Of a stretch of DNA of 64,000 nucleotides, positions 1-11,322 are shown piece by piece. This stretch comes from Xanthostigma xanthostigma (Eukaryota; Arthropoda; Insecta; Raphidioptera; Raphidiidae). Each line of letters opens with the position of its first letter. The stretch's first letter is position 1. The DNA lies in assembly GCA_963575645.1 (NCBI GenBank), contig OY754468.1, positions 10,168,001-10,232,000 of the forward strand, read 5' to 3'. The translations under genes and the position numbers were made by a program. The notes beneath the pieces were generated by a model. The model did not search any database. It saw only the letters and a program-made list of their open reading frames with translations, and was not told the DNA's origin.

Positions 1-93
1 ATAAATGGGCTATTCAACAAAAAAAAAATTTTCAATTCGAACCAGTAATTCCTGAGATTAGCGCGTTCAGCCAAACAAACAAACAAACTCTCA
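1..93 (-). mobile_element. Helitron 5' fragment, minus strand
   Basis: Read on the minus strand it gives the start of a common lepidopteran Helitron: GTTTGTTTG runs, GCGCTAATCTC, and a segment about a building A-run before GCCCATTTAT. The same order is seen at about 10545 and 29730. The fragment is cut by the window edge. Confidence 0.6.
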
Positions 94-275
94 AATGTCT
101 GTCTGTTTGTTCCGGCTAATCTCCAAAATTATTAGACCAATTTTGACGGGACTTTCACTAGCAGATAGTTGATGTTATAAGGAGTAACTTAGCCTACTTT
201 TAGCTCAGAAAAAGAATTAGGGTTCCGCGCAAAAAAATAAATTCCAGGCGGACGAAGTCGCAGGGTACAGCTAGT
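94..275 (+). mobile_element. Helitron 3' fragment ending in CAGCTAGT
   Basis: It contains TTTTGACGGGACTTTCACTA and TTATAAGGAGTAAC, then GGCGGACGAAGTCGCAGGG and the terminal CTAGT at 271-275. Helitrons end in CTRR followed by a T target base, with a short GC-rich hairpin before it, as here. It is a non-autonomous remnant. Confidence 0.7.
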
Positions 276-974
276 ATGATTAATATATTACCAATAATAA
301 ATTGTAGTGTACTTCAGCTGCGTAAGTAGCGGAGGACTGGGGCTATGGTAGCCTTTCAGGCATGTAAATTAATAATTTAAAAAAAATGTTTAGTTGAAGA
401 TAATCCATCCCTTGATCGCAATGAAATCCCAGTATGATGAACTATGTCATCATTACTGTGATATCTACGTACAGAAGAACGCAGTTTGTGTACTCTAGAT
501 TTATCCAATTTCAGCCCCCTTCGATATATTTTCATCAATAAAATAAATATGTATTTAATTAAATTGGATTTCTCTCGATAACTTTTACAAACCAACGTTT
601 TTATGATTGTGTCACTTTTGAACAAAAAGAGTAACCCATTTAAAATGGCACACAAGCTGCAGCATAAAATCCTGGCGAGAAAATTGGGTATTCGCTTCGT
701 TTGTGGCAGAACGTTCCACCTTAAAGCTCTGTTTTTTTCTGATACAACTTTTAACCCTAAAACTATTTTTAGGACTGAAAACACGATAAATAAATATCAG
801 TGTTAAATGTACTCTAAAAATACTTTTATCTGTTTTATTTGCATCATAAACTTAGAAAATGTAGTGTTTATATTCATCATTGTGTGAAGTTAAAGTAGTT
901 TTTGCTTTGAATCGATCTAAACAAAATTCAGTTCACATGTTTTAAATATCAAAATTTTGCCCAATAATATACAG
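276..974. other. AT-rich spacer without recognised features
   Basis: The longest frame (minus strand, 377-784) has no family resemblance and overlaps an open frame on the other strand. No repeat ends were recognised. Confidence 0.5.
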
Positions 975-1759
975 GTGACCGGTAGTTGCTCGTATTCGTC
1001 TCGGGAGAAGAAACTATGACTAATTTGGAATGATTTAACCTCTGTCACTTGGGGGTCGGAAATGCGTCATTTACGAGAAAGTCTACTTTGGTTTTCTTTT
1101 TACAAAAATCCGAATTTTGGGAGTAAAAATTTTAAAAAAACATCTTACTTTTTGGGCTGAATTTTTGCATAATAGCTTACTAATTGGCCATCCTTCCTGA
1201 AGCTGAAAACCTCGAAATTTACTGTTAGATTTTATATTGTGTGTTAAAAGGTACAATAAATAAAAAAACAAAATGAAATAAAAATTCAAATCTTTGATTA
1301 ACGTCTGAATAGAACTCTTCAAATAAATAAAATTGTCGAACAATTTTTCTCAGACCAATATATTGACAAAAAATAAAAAAACAACAAATCAATATAACAC
1401 AAGATGACGTTGCGATCCGGATTTGGATCTTCTTCAGAAAACTCTAAAAAATTTAAAAATTATTACATTAGTTATTTAATATAGAATGCACGATGATTGA
1501 ATATTTTTGAAAGAATCAAAAGAAATAATGAACGTCATCTTGTGTTATATTGATTTGTTGTTTTTTTATTTTTTGTCAATATATTGGTCTGAGAAAAATT
1601 GGTCGACAATTTTATTTATTTGATGAAATAAAAATTCTTCACAGAAGTGTCATTATTATAAAAAATGACGCATTTCCGACCTCTAAGTATAGAAGTTAAA
1701 TCATTCCAAATTAGTCATAGCTTTTTCTCCCGAGAGGACAACGAGCAATTACCGGTCAC
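975..1759. mobile_element. MITE with CCGGTAATTGCTCG terminal repeats, copy 1
   Basis: The ends GTGACCGGTAGTTGCTCG and CGAGCAATTACCGGTCAC are inverted. The inverted homology runs inward for about 110 bp on each side, through TTTGGAATGATTTAAC and the TCGGAAATGCGTCATTT segments. A foldback element (1288-1622) sits inside, so this MITE is older than that insertion. No transposase is present. Confidence 0.75.
1288..1622. mobile_element. Foldback Penelope-like element with 15-bp target duplication
   Basis: The flanks 1273-1287 and 1623-1637 are identical 15-mers (ATGAAATAAAAATTC). The arms are inverted copies of each other, from TTCAAATAAATAAAATTGTC inward to AACGTCATCTTGTGTTATA, with about 36 extra bases at the left end. 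On the minus strand near 1406-1440 lie CTGAAGA, a GATCC/GGATC hairpin with a 6-base loop, then GCAAC. This resembles a hammerhead core with one change in GAAAC. The long variable duplication favours retrotransposition over cut-and-paste. Confidence 0.7.
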
Positions 1760-2084
1760 TCTATGAATAGAAATTCCACTAGACTTTAGCAGTCGTAAAA
1801 AAAGTGTTTCAGTTTAAAATTTGTCACAGTGTAGGTAAATATAAAAAAGAAATAACAGGATGTACAGGATCACCATAGGTTAGGAAATGTAGGTTATGTT
1901 CTATGACTCAATACAACAAAAAAGTCACTTGAACATGTGTTATCATTTACCTCGTTTTTAAAACACGTGTTAAATTTTTATCTAATTTGCTCGTTTTTTC
2001 TTACCAAGCAAATTGCTACACATCATGTTCATATGACTTTTTTCTCGTTTTGGATCATAGAGCACGATTGTATTTTTATGACTT

Positions 2085-2777
2085 ACTAGCGGCCCGGTCC
2101 GGCTTCTCCCGAATTTGTAGATTGCCACCGTTTTTTTCGTCGACTTACAATGCAAAATTGGTTTCCACAAAAAGCCTTTTTATTTTAACGCCATAATATA
2201 TAGCCTAACGTCCATCCTGAAGGTCCATTCTAAATATTGCTGAAAAAAAATTTTGAAATTGGATGAGTAGTTTCGGAGATTACCTCCTACTTACATCCAA
2301 ACTTTACCTCTTTATCCAAATCTTCTTGGTTTCCAGGCTTCTATGCCGTGGTCCATTGGTATTACTACCTAACGTTTCGTCTACAACTGAGGTAGACATT
2401 ATCAAAGGCGACGTAGTAGCGGGGTCAACCGCAAAGATGAAGATTTGAATCTAAGTAAAACCTGGACACCAGCACTGTGCCCAATGGAACGACCAATCAC
2501 GAGAATACTACGACCGAGTAGAGAACACGAGCACGCTGACTATAAAAGGCAGGAAGTACCACACTTGTTGACACACTTACCTGTGAGCAGCCTAGAGGCT
2601 AGAAGGAAACTTCGCCCGCGACCACATTACCTTTGATGATGTCTACCGCAGTTATAGATGAAACGTCAGGTAGTAATACCAATGGACCACGGCATACAAG
2701 CCCGGAAACAAAGAGATTTGGATCAACATCGACCGTGAAAGTCTACACACTTTACCTCTTTATAATGTTAGTATAGA
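2085..2777 (-). mobile_element. Non-autonomous Helitron split by a foldback element
   Basis: On the minus strand the element starts TCTATACTAAC (its end at 2777) and finishes at ACTAG (2085-2089), the reverse of CTAGT, next to a CGGCCCGGTCCGG segment. The interior carries the TTTCGGAGATTACC region usual in lepidopteran Helitrons. No Rep or helicase sequence remains. Confidence 0.65.
2316..2748. mobile_element. Foldback element with 15-bp duplication and hammerhead-like box
   Basis: Identical 15-mers ACTTTACCTCTTTAT flank it (2301-2315 and 2749-2763). About 110-bp inverted arms begin CCAAATCTT and carry CATTGGTATTACTACCT. On the plus strand TTGATGA (2633-2639) and GAAAC (2660-2664) bracket a GTCTA/TAGAT hairpin, and the other arm has the mirror version. 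The GC-richer centre (about 2440-2630) has no recognised coding content. Confidence 0.7.
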
Positions 2778-3003
2778 TGATTGTGTTACAACCTATATAT
2801 TTAGTATAGCTGGTTATAATTCGAGTTAAAAGATCGTATAAAACGCCAAAGTAAACTGAAGTATTCGATACGGTGATCTGGTGTCAGTCAGTGTAATTGA
2901 CAGCTTGTTAAAAATGTAACTATATCGTGTCAACTCAGGGTCTCTCAAACGGTTCAAGAACCAAATCGTTACTTCAGAAAACTAATTTTGTATGCGTTTG
3001 TAC

Positions 3004-3685
3004 TAGTGATGTGTCCACATGACTCTTTATTGGGAGCTGGCTCCGTGCGCTCCGCTCACTAAAAAGAGTCGCTCAGAGGGAGTCGTTCAAAGGAGCGACA
3101 CTAGACAGCACGCATTACACAAGAGTGCAGGCTGCAGAGGTGAACTGTCATCATGCATGCTCAGGAGTCACGAATTGCACAGCACAATACACACTCAGCT
3201 CTGAGCTCATTTTAATAAGATTCTGATCTTATTCAAATCTTTGATTAACGTCTGACTAATTATATTTTTTGTTAATATATTGTCTGAAAAATTGATCGAT
3301 AATTTTATTCTGATCTTATATTATTCGCATTTCGGATAAATTATAAAGTATAATAAAAGCTTAACAAGAATAATGTTTATTGTTACAATAGTATATTTTT
3401 GTCAACGACATCAATGTGAATGATTTAAGTCACTGTAAGCTTAGTACTATTGCACTTACAGTGTGTCATTCAACATTAAATGACTCAGCAAAGATAACTC
3501 CGTACGTGCAAAATTCAGTAGTGCCTCTGTGGCATGTACTGTGTGCGCTATATAAATATGCGAATGCAACAGTACAGAACAGCTCAGCACAGAGCAATGG
3601 TGCTCGGAGTGAGTCATTCACAAAAAAAGAGCGACTCACTCTGCTCCGAGAAAGCAGTCGTTCATTATGAACGACTCGGTCACTA
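3004..3685. mobile_element. hAT MITE, copy 1
   Basis: The ends are TAGTGATGTG and GGTCACTA. The 8-bp flanks GTTTGTAC (2996-3003) and GTTTATAC (3686-3693) differ at one base, the duplication size of hAT elements. Two more copies lie at 21410 and 32861. AGAGCGACTC and its inverse recur near both ends. No transposase frame is present. It holds a 74-bp foldback fragment at 3233-3306. Confidence 0.85.
3233..3306. mobile_element. Truncated foldback element inside the hAT MITE
   Basis: It begins CAAATCTTTGATTAACGTCTG and ends GATCGATAATTTT, matching the outer parts of the 1288 family. It is flanked by the 13-mer ATTCTGATCTTAT at 3220-3232 and 3307-3319. The other hAT copies have that 13-mer only once, so the empty site is visible within this window. 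Confidence 0.8.
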
Positions 3686-3693
3686 GTTTATAC

Positions 3694-4147
3694 TGATGTA
3701 TAAATTCTTACGAGTGGCCCGCTGAACCGATTTTGACACAATCATTACGGTGTAATTCGACGAGAGAGAGCGTTACAACAAGCAAACAAATATGAACATA
3801 CATTTTATATTGATTTTTGAAGTAACGTACAGAAATTTTATCACGTTTCAGTATGAAAATATGTTGCATTTTACAATATTATTAAATATGTGCAGAAACC
3901 ATTTGACGCGATTTACTGCCATTCAAAGCAGTTGACGGTTCTCTGAACCGTGAATATTATGCAGTAGCGTATTTCTTATGCTTTTGAAATATGCATGAGG
4001 GCTGTCCAATTTATTGTACCCAAACAATAATTTTTTTGCAAAATATATTTTAATATACTTCCAATTTAGGTTAAATTAAATTTTTAATGTAAATTTTTAA
4101 TGTATCTGACGCTATTATATTCCATGGGAATTTTTAAATAAAGAAAT

Positions 4148-4170
<23 letters not shown>
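3694..4170. other. AT-rich spacer ending in a (TTA)n tract
   Basis: No gene was recognised. The (TTA)n run at about 4148-4175 follows AATAAAGAAA and may be a LINE or SINE tail. Confidence 0.4.
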
Positions 4171-4178
<8 letters not shown>

Positions 4179-4179
4179 G

Positions 4180-4581
4180 AGTAATATTGCTCGTATTCCC
4201 CTCGAGAGAAGAAACTATGAGTAATTTGGAATGGTTTAACGTTATCACTTGGAGGTCGGAAAGGCGTCAGTTTTTTATGATAGTGACACTTCTGAAAAGA
4301 ATTTTTATTTTTTTTATTTATTGTAAGTTTTAACACACAATATACAATCTAACAGTAAACCTGGTTCTTAGCTTTAGCAAGGTGGCCAATTAATAAGCTA
4401 TCAGATCATAGAAAAAAAGGCCAATAAGTGAGATTATTTTTTTTTATTTATAACTCCCAAAATTCGGTTTTTGTAAAAAGATAACCATAGTAGATTTTCT
4501 CGAAAATGACGCATTTTCGACCCCAAGTGATTAATGGTCATAGTTTCTTCTCTCGAGCGGAATACGAGCAATTACCGGTCG
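4180..4581. mobile_element. MITE with CCGGTAATTGCTCG terminal repeats, copy 2
   Basis: It shares the TTGCTCGTATTCCCCTCGAG left arm and the CGAGCAATTACCGGTC right end with the copy at 975-1759, but lacks the nested foldback. The comparison shows the family's own length is about 400 bp. The left terminus is a few bases short. Confidence 0.7.
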
Positions 4582-4607
4582 GTATTAGGGTCGTCTTTAT
4601 TTTCATG

Positions 4608-4880
4608 ATAAGTAAAGATCAAGCGATCCAAAAATTAGTTGTTAACAATTTTGAAGACAACGTCTACTGTGGCCAAAGGATCCAGAAAAATGCAATAACA
4701 GATATTAAATTTGCATTTATTGACTAACGTTTCGAAAGATTTACCTTCATTACATATTTGACGGCATTTGTACTTTGAGGATGAACGTAAATCTTTTGAA
4801 GCGTTAGTCAATAAATGCAAATTTAATTGCGTTTTCCTAGGTCTTTTGGCCACTGCAGACGTCTTCAAAATTGTTAACAA
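4608..4880. mobile_element. Foldback element with 12-bp target duplication
   Basis: The 12-mer TTTATTTTCATG flanks it (4596-4607 and 4881-4892). Inverted arms include TTGTTAACAATTTTGAAGAC and AAATGCAAATTTAAT-type segments. Near 4720-4800 each arm has a CGAAACGTTAGT-like box on one strand with a short hairpin before it, a decayed version of the hammerhead-like motif. Confidence 0.7.
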
Positions 4881-4892
4881 TTTATTTTCATG

Positions 4893-7470
4893 GTTTTAGA
4901 ATGTTACGTTTTGCACCCTCCTTATGTTTCCAAAATACGATTATCAAAAAAAAATACTGAAATGCCGCGTCGCCTAATTTTGATTTTAATACTAACGCCC
5001 CAAAATGATCGAAATTTGAATTGCAAATTACTTTTATTTTATTGATCTCATCACTTCACGGCTGTAAATAAAATTTTTTTATCAATAATTTTTTAAATTT
5101 CTATGTTTTCGTTATACGCACAAACTCGCATATTTATTTCTTTCGTTTCGTTAGATTTTAAATTTTTAGTCAGAAATAGTTTTCCAAAAGTTGCTTTAAA
5201 TAAACTTTCCTTAAAAAAAATATTTGACTAAAAAATTATTTTTTCTAAAAATTTCAGAAAAAAGGGTAGTTTAAATTTTTGAAAACTAAAATTTTTAAAA
5301 CAAAAGCTAAGTTGTTGACAGATATGTTCTTTAAAACATTTTTTTCCGAAGACCTGTAAATACGGTGTTTTGCATGGTGGAAGAAACGGAACATTTTTAT
5401 GGTGGAAGCGACGTGATAGTTACGGAAATTTCTTATGATGAGAGGTTGAGAAATTTAGGTCTTTATAAAAATATATTTTTACTCCCTACCAAATGACTTA
5501 TTGACGTAAAAATTTGCAGTCGTAAGCAGTTTTGATGACAATACAAGATTCTATTTTTTTTTAATTTATCAGACTAAAAAATTAAAAAACAAAGTTTGCA
5601 GTTTTTAGACACGCACTTAAATGTAGAATAGTATATTGTGCAACTAGTGCGACAATGCCGCACTAGTTCCACATACTATTTTTTATTACGAATTAAATTA
5701 AATTAAAATTAAAATTTTATTACGAATTAAAAAAAGAAATTAGAAGTAATAAAAATTAAAATTAAATCATTAAAAAGTTGAAAATTCAGTTAAAATTGTT
5801 AAAATTGTCAAGAATAAAACTCCATAATCGAAAATTTTAACCTCAAATCTGCTTCAAATGACAGTTTGTTTCGTTGACATTAACACCGTTATTATTTTGT
5901 TTTTTTATCTGAATTTGCGTGCGGCAAACAATAATTTCAGTGCGACAAATAAAGTTTCCACACGCAAATGAAAATAGCTACTTTTCAGCCGTAACAGCGT
6001 GCGTAAACATACCACTTTTCCCGCATGAGTAATAAAAATAAAGTTTCCGCACGCAAATGAAAATAGCTACTTTTCAACTGTAACAGCATGCGTAAAGATA
6101 CCACTTTTCCCGCATGTGTAATAAAAAATAAATTTATTCATTTTGTATAACGTTTAAAAGCGTGAGGCACTTTATTTCATTTTATTCATCGAGTGCCCCT
6201 CGCTTTTAAACGTTATAGAAGAGACAGAAATGTAATTTCTTCTTTTCAGTGCGTCAATATAAACGTGTTTTTTAGATTTTTTTAAAACTACAAATATTAT
6301 ATTGTGTTTCATTTTATAGATCGTTTATGCATCACTGGAATCGAGCGTACCTAAATTTATGTTTAAATAAATTTTATCTCTGCGCGTCAGTTTTTGATTG
6401 AACGCAAAGCTAATTAAAAATATTGGAAATAGAACTACGATTTTTATTTGTTTGTGAAATTGTACAAGGTGTACACATAAAATGGTGGATGTATAATCAA
6501 TCCTATCAAAAACACAAATGTGAAAAACGGAGCCAAGTTTAATATTCAATTCGAAACGCGATTTCGTGCGTGGCATAATTTTGAGCGGTTATCCGGTCAG
6601 ACTCGCGTTTTTTATTTAAATATCCGGGACAAAAAGTGTTTATTTTATCATAAAAAATCAGGAACTGCAAAAAAACGGGGTCCCCATTTAAAAAAATGAG
6701 TGCAAGTGCATTGCACTGCACCGAAATGCACTAGGTCATAAAAAAATCCGGCAATCGGTTTCCCCCCTGAAACTATGAAAATTATTACAGGGGGTAAAAT
6801 TCCTTTGAATGCAACCTAAGGGAATAAATCAGGTGTTTGGTTTTTAAAAAACCATACTGTATATATTTTCACTTCATAATATTTTTATTGCTGACGGTTT
6901 AGTCACTTTGAAAATCTGAATTGTTTACAAGACAAAGCCTACTTTGCTTCTCTGTCGCTTTTATGGAATCAAATGGCAACTGACTGATAAAACTATTCAA
7001 TCGCAACGTTTGTTTTATTTTACACACTAGTGCAAAACGGATCAATTTACAATCGCTATACAGGTATGAAAAAACATTTTTGTACTATACTATTTCCATT
7101 TGATATGTGAAACTGGGTTGTGATTGTATGCGCGTTAAGAAACTAAAACAAAGAAATCAAATAGAAATAGGCCATTTTGTTGTGGATTTGAGCAAAAAAA
7201 AGAGAAGAAAAACAAAGACTAGAGTTCTTTTCTTTCACGGCGCTTAGTGCGAAAGTAGGCAGTTTGATCTGCGTTGAAATTTCGACTGGCTTCTAGCTTT
7301 GTGTAAACAGACATTTGTCGTCTCCTATCCTTATCTAAAACACAACGTGATTAACACGTCATCAATCTTCGTCCTCGAGTGTGCACAGGACAAACCCTAA
7401 TACAGATGCTTACAGACTGATATTTATATAATATATACGGGGTGTCCATTTACCGTCCATTCTAATGAAG
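4893..7470. other. AT-rich region without genes; small palindromes and a tandem duplication
   Basis: Nothing here resembles a protein. A palindrome at 5641-5669 pairs CAACTAGTGCG with CGCACTAGTTC. A hairpin pairs 6147-6162 with 6201-6216 (16-base arms, ATAACGTTTAAAAGCG). Two copies of an 89-bp unit occupy 5948-6125. From 6230 to 7440 I see no structure. Confidence 0.5.
5948..6125. repeat. Tandem duplication, 89-bp unit, two copies
   Basis: Both units start AATAAAGTTTCC and carry ATGAAAATAGCTACTTTTCA and CACTTTTCCCGCATG. They differ at a handful of bases. The origin is unknown. Confidence 0.8.
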
Positions 7471-7473
7471 GTT

Positions 7474-7720
7474 GATGAATAAAACAATTCCTAAAATTAG
7501 ATTTTTTCTTTTTATGAAATTCATCAGAATCTAAAATTTTTATCTAACATCTATAATATAAAGATAAGTCATAAAATAAAATTATATTTTATGACTTATC
7601 TTTATATTATAGACGTTAAAAATTTTAGATTCTGAGGATGGGAGATAATCTCGAAAGCGCTCAATTTTTATAAAAGAAAAAATCTAATTTTTCGTATTGT
7701 TTTATTCAAACAATACAAAC
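7474..7720. mobile_element. AT-rich foldback element with nested hairpin
   Basis: The ends TGAATAAAACAAT and ATTGTTTTATTCA are inverted, as are AGATTTTTTCTTTT and its complement. The centre (about 7550-7620) pairs TATAATATAAAGATAAGTCA with its complement. Next to it CTGAGGA, a GAGAT/ATCTC hairpin and GAAAGC (about 7634-7660) look like another decayed hammerhead-like box. No clear target duplication. Confidence 0.55.
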
Positions 7721-7789
7721 ATCTTCTCTTATATCAATAATTAATAAGAAAAATCGCAGGTTTGTGGACAAAAGTTATATTTATATATG

Positions 7790-8225
7790 TAGGACGTTTC
7801 GTCTATAAATTTAGACTTTTTCAAGTACAGTATGAAAATTATTTAAAACAATAATTATGAAAATAAACATTAATTACTTACCATAGCAATTACAGAAGTT
7901 AAAGTACATAAGACAAAAACATGGTAACAAGTTTATGTATAAATTTTTAAACAATAAAAAATAATAATTAAAAATTCGAAAGTTAGTTCAATTTCATAAC
8001 ATAGTTGTACTGACTACTTAAATTTTGAGTGTCTGTTCTATAATTAATAGAATTGTTTTTTCTAATAAAACACGTTTCACTGATATTACGTTTCTTCCAA
8101 TTTGACTCTTTATCTAATATTTGAACTTCATTAAATAGAAATTTATGTCCAGTGTCGAAATGATGAGATGACAACGCGGTCTTATTATCACTTAATAAAT
8201 GTATGTTTCTACAGTCCATTCTGTA
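7790..8225 (-). pseudogene. Penelope-like element remnant: GIY-YIG endonuclease C-terminus and tail
   Basis: The minus-strand frame 7983-8219 reads DCRN, TALSSHHFDTGH, FNEVQILDKESNWKKR, ISE and INYRTDT, the typical C-terminal part of the GIY-YIG endonuclease of Penelope-like retroelements (the region after the catalytic YIG and Arg motifs). Downstream on the same strand, near 7795-7830, are a GTCTA/TAGAC hairpin and GACGAAACGTCC, the hammerhead-like box known from the terminal repeats of this class. No reverse transcriptase remains. The fragment is non-functional and gives a likely autonomous relative for the small foldback elements. Confidence 0.65.
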
Positions 8226-8329
8226 TAATGCAAATATCCAAATTCATCGTCACACTATTCAAGACTGTCCATTTTGCAATAGTGTAGTGTAAATACTTCA
8301 TTTTAGTATGAAGTTTTTAATAGATTCCA

Positions 8330-8590
8330 GTAGCCGTTATTAGAAATATATACCCTCATCTGTTATTTGATGATGACAAAGATTATATATTAGAACATTT
8401 ATTCGTTGATAAATTGCAAATGGGTTGCCTAGCTAAATCGCGACTCGATACTGTTAAATAAAATGAATTCTAATCAACGTTTTTGGATCAACTTCCCAAA
8501 AATCGAGCCTAAGATGAGAGAATATGACACAAGGAATTGGAAAAATAGAGGTTGCCTACTTTCCTCGCAGCACAACTGTGAAGTTGCCAG
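8330..8590. mobile_element. Single arm of the AGATCCGG long-TIR element
   Basis: From TTAGAAATATATACCCTC to GGTTGCCTACTTTCC it follows the left arm of the element at 51792-52545. Only one arm is present, so it is a truncated copy. Confidence 0.7.
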
Positions 8591-8599
8591 GTATAAACA

Positions 8600-9640
8600 G
8601 GTAATGATTTCGTGAATTTATTTTTTGAAGAGTCCCTATCAAAAATCAAAAAAATATGTTTTTATAAAAAAACTTTGGCGTTGTTGAGAGCTAAAAAGTT
8701 TTACTTTAAAAAATCAGTGATGTTTTCCCGTTTAAGATGGCCCTGTGTTCAATCGTCAATCAATGATGGAGGTTTTTGTAACGATTCGGGGTCCTATACG
8801 AGATGTAGCGGTTTCACCCGAACACATTGTAGTTATGTAATGTATATGCATTTATGTGTGTAGGTAGTTAAGCATTTGTGAGAGGTAGATATGGTTTCCT
8901 TAATGGGGTCGTTAGATGCAGCTTGCAATACTGTACTGTGGCTCCATTCAGAGTGGTATTAAAAATTGGTAGATAGGGCGTGACTGTTGGGGTTTGGGAA
9001 GTCCTGGAACACGAGACAACATCTGTAATTAATATTATCTGTAATTCTGATGCTATTATGTTTCTTTAGGAAATCTATCAAAAAATTTATTATTTTGGCC
9101 AAATCGCATTTTGTTTTATTGTTAATAAAAAAATATATATTTATTATTATTAAAGTCCCGGGGCTTCCATGGCTTCGAGACTTCTCAGAATATTATTAGA
9201 ATCGAGTTCATTTTTGGCAAGATGTATCAATAAAAAAAGACATTTTTAGTAAAAATCAACATCTATTGAACATAAAAATCAAATCCTAACATTAAATATA
9301 AAAAGTTATTAACATTTTTAGAAACTTCCGGACTACTACAAAAAATATAATACACTACTACTTAATATGAAATTATTACTTACCTATAACTTATTATTGT
9401 AATTACCTGATATATATACCATTATACAGTGCTAATAATCCTCGGGTCGAAGCACACTTTGTGCTGTTTGTTTGCAAAATAAAAAAAAAAATCCTAACAT
9501 TTATAACGTTAATTATAGTCTAAACAATTGCTATGTTTAATTCTTGTATTCACAGATTCAGTTTTTAGCAGTAAAATCTTATGATTTATGTTTCGGAAAT
9601 ATTTTGAAAAAAAAATCAGCTTTTTGTTTGTTTTGTATAT
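8600..9640. other. AT-rich spacer without recognised features
   Basis: Short open frames have no family resemblance. An AT microsatellite-like stretch lies near 9120-9150. Confidence 0.45.
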
Positions 9641-9649
9641 CTGTCAGAC

Positions 9650-9880
9650 ATAAACTAGTTAATCGAATCGTTAATCTTCTAATAAATAAAATAATCGACC
9701 AATTTTTCAGAAAATTTATTGACAAAAATTATAATAATATAATTCAATAGATTTACGTTTCGGTATGGATTTAGGTTTTTTTCAGATTTGATCTAAAAAT
9801 ATAAAAAATAATTATTAATTATCTTCTAATAAAATTCAATTTGGTTTTTAATGAAAAAATTATAACAAACTATAGTTAAG
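9650..9880. mobile_element. Partial foldback element of the 1288/33986 family
   Basis: It contains AATAAAATAATCGACCAATT, TTCAATAGATTTACGTTTCGG and TCTTCTAATAAAATTCAATTT, in the same order as the left half of 33986-34342. The right arm is missing. Confidence 0.6.
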
Positions 9881-10075
9881 CATGCTTTGATTAATTTTTA
9901 CATGACGTGGAGCATATTACATAGGTAACCATGGCACCGAATAGCAAATATCATACTAAATACTAGCCATTACCCGTGTCATCTCACGCAATATCAGAAT
10001 TTTTTTTCTTCATTATACTATATCAAATATCAATATTTTTGAAGTTGGAATGGTCTCGTCGCCCAATTGGCTGGA
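9880..10075. repeat. Unclassified repeat, also present inverted at 31783-31965
   Basis: GCATGCTTTGATTAATTTTT, TACATGACGTGGA, AACCATGGCA and GGTCTCGTCGCCCAATTG recur in reverse order and strand at 31783-31965, and the last part again near 23130. Termini not resolved. Confidence 0.6.
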
Positions 10076-10521
10076 TTTTTTTTTGAGTTTCATTATGAAT
10101 TACATCCTCAGTTTGTGGGAGTCATAGACCAATCAGAAGAAACCTTTATTAATTTGTGATTAAACGTTGTCAAACGTATTTTTCCATTAATACAGACAAA
10201 GCCACGCCTTGGCCTCTTCCAATTTAAGTAGTACCTACACGTGTACTTATAAGTATAGTATCACTACATTGAACAAACACTGAATGCGATTGGTTCCTGT
10301 TTGTGGGTAATTCCCATTTAATTAGTCGAAATAATCTGATGTCGTTAATGATCAGTATCCTTAAACAACAAGCTGATTAACCTTTGATAATGATCAAGGT
10401 GTATGTCTAAAATTGTAATCGATGGGATGTTCAAAGGAAAAACGAAATTGACAATCAAATAATTAGTAGTTTCTGTTCTCCAAAACGATTTATCAAAATC
10501 ATATATTTAATAATCTATACT

Positions 10522-10860
10522 TCTATACTAATAGACAAAGAGTTTGTTTGTTTGGTTGAATGCGCTAATCTCAAGAACTACTGGTTCAAATTGAATTTTT
10601 TCTTTATTGGATAGCCCATTTATTGAGAAAGGCTATATGCTATATAATATCATGCTACAACCAATAGGAGCGGAGCATCAATGAAAAATGTTGCAAAATG
10701 TATCTAAAAAATAAGCTTCTATTTAGGTGAAATGTCCTAACTGAATATACCAATTATTAAGCGTTGTACATTTACAAGCCCGGCTGGCTAGGTCGGTAGA
10801 GCATGCGTCTTTTAATATCAGGGTCGTGGGTTCGAGCCCCGCGTTAAGCAAATATACTTT
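10522..10860 (+). mobile_element. Helitron 5' part carrying a tRNA-Lys-like segment, copy 1
   Basis: It starts TCTATACTAATAGAC and runs through the GTTTGTTTG and GGAGCGGAGCATCAATG segments, as in the copy at 29707. A tRNA-like stretch at about 10777-10850 has a D-arm remnant, a TTT anticodon loop and a B box GGTTCGAGCCC. The 3' Helitron end was not found nearby. Confidence 0.6.
10777..10850 (+). pseudogene. tRNA-Lys-like pseudogene (anticodon TTT) inside a Helitron
   Basis: The order of D arm (TGGCTAGGTCGGTAGAGCA), anticodon loop CTTTTAA and T arm (GTGGGTTCGAGCCCCGC) is that of metazoan tRNA-Lys. The D-arm and acceptor-stem pairing is disturbed, so it is unlikely to be charged. Confidence 0.6.
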
Positions 10861-11322
10861 TAAATTTTTTTAATTTTACAGTCACTCGTTTAAATACTAC
10901 TCATAAAAAAATTACACAGGAAAATAGCATTAAAATATCTCGCAAATACTAACGAGTTTGCATCTGTTCGAAGCGACTTCATCTCGGCGTTGCCAGATGA
11001 TAATATTTGGTGTCCACCACAATGTGAATTTTCTTAGTCTACTACCAATCAAATTGGTTTATTTCCTTTGAAAGGAAAGTGTTTGTACGTATGTGTGTCA
11101 CCTCAAAAATAGCATACTACACTTGGTATACAAGGGTTAAGTTCATATTGTACTCTTCTGTTACACTAGGGTCACTCTGACCAAATTAAACCACTATTTG
11201 ATACTTAGTGAGAAAGATGCTATTTTGGTTACTACAAACACCAAATGCCGACTGAGATTGAGCCGAAACACGTCTCCACTATAGGCTAGTCGGTTCAGCT
11301 TTCTTTGATGCAGAGTGTAGAC

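Noticed and set aside
377-784. 135-residue minus-strand ORF
   Set aside because: Overlaps an opposite-strand ORF, has no recognised domain, and no start context or splice evidence.
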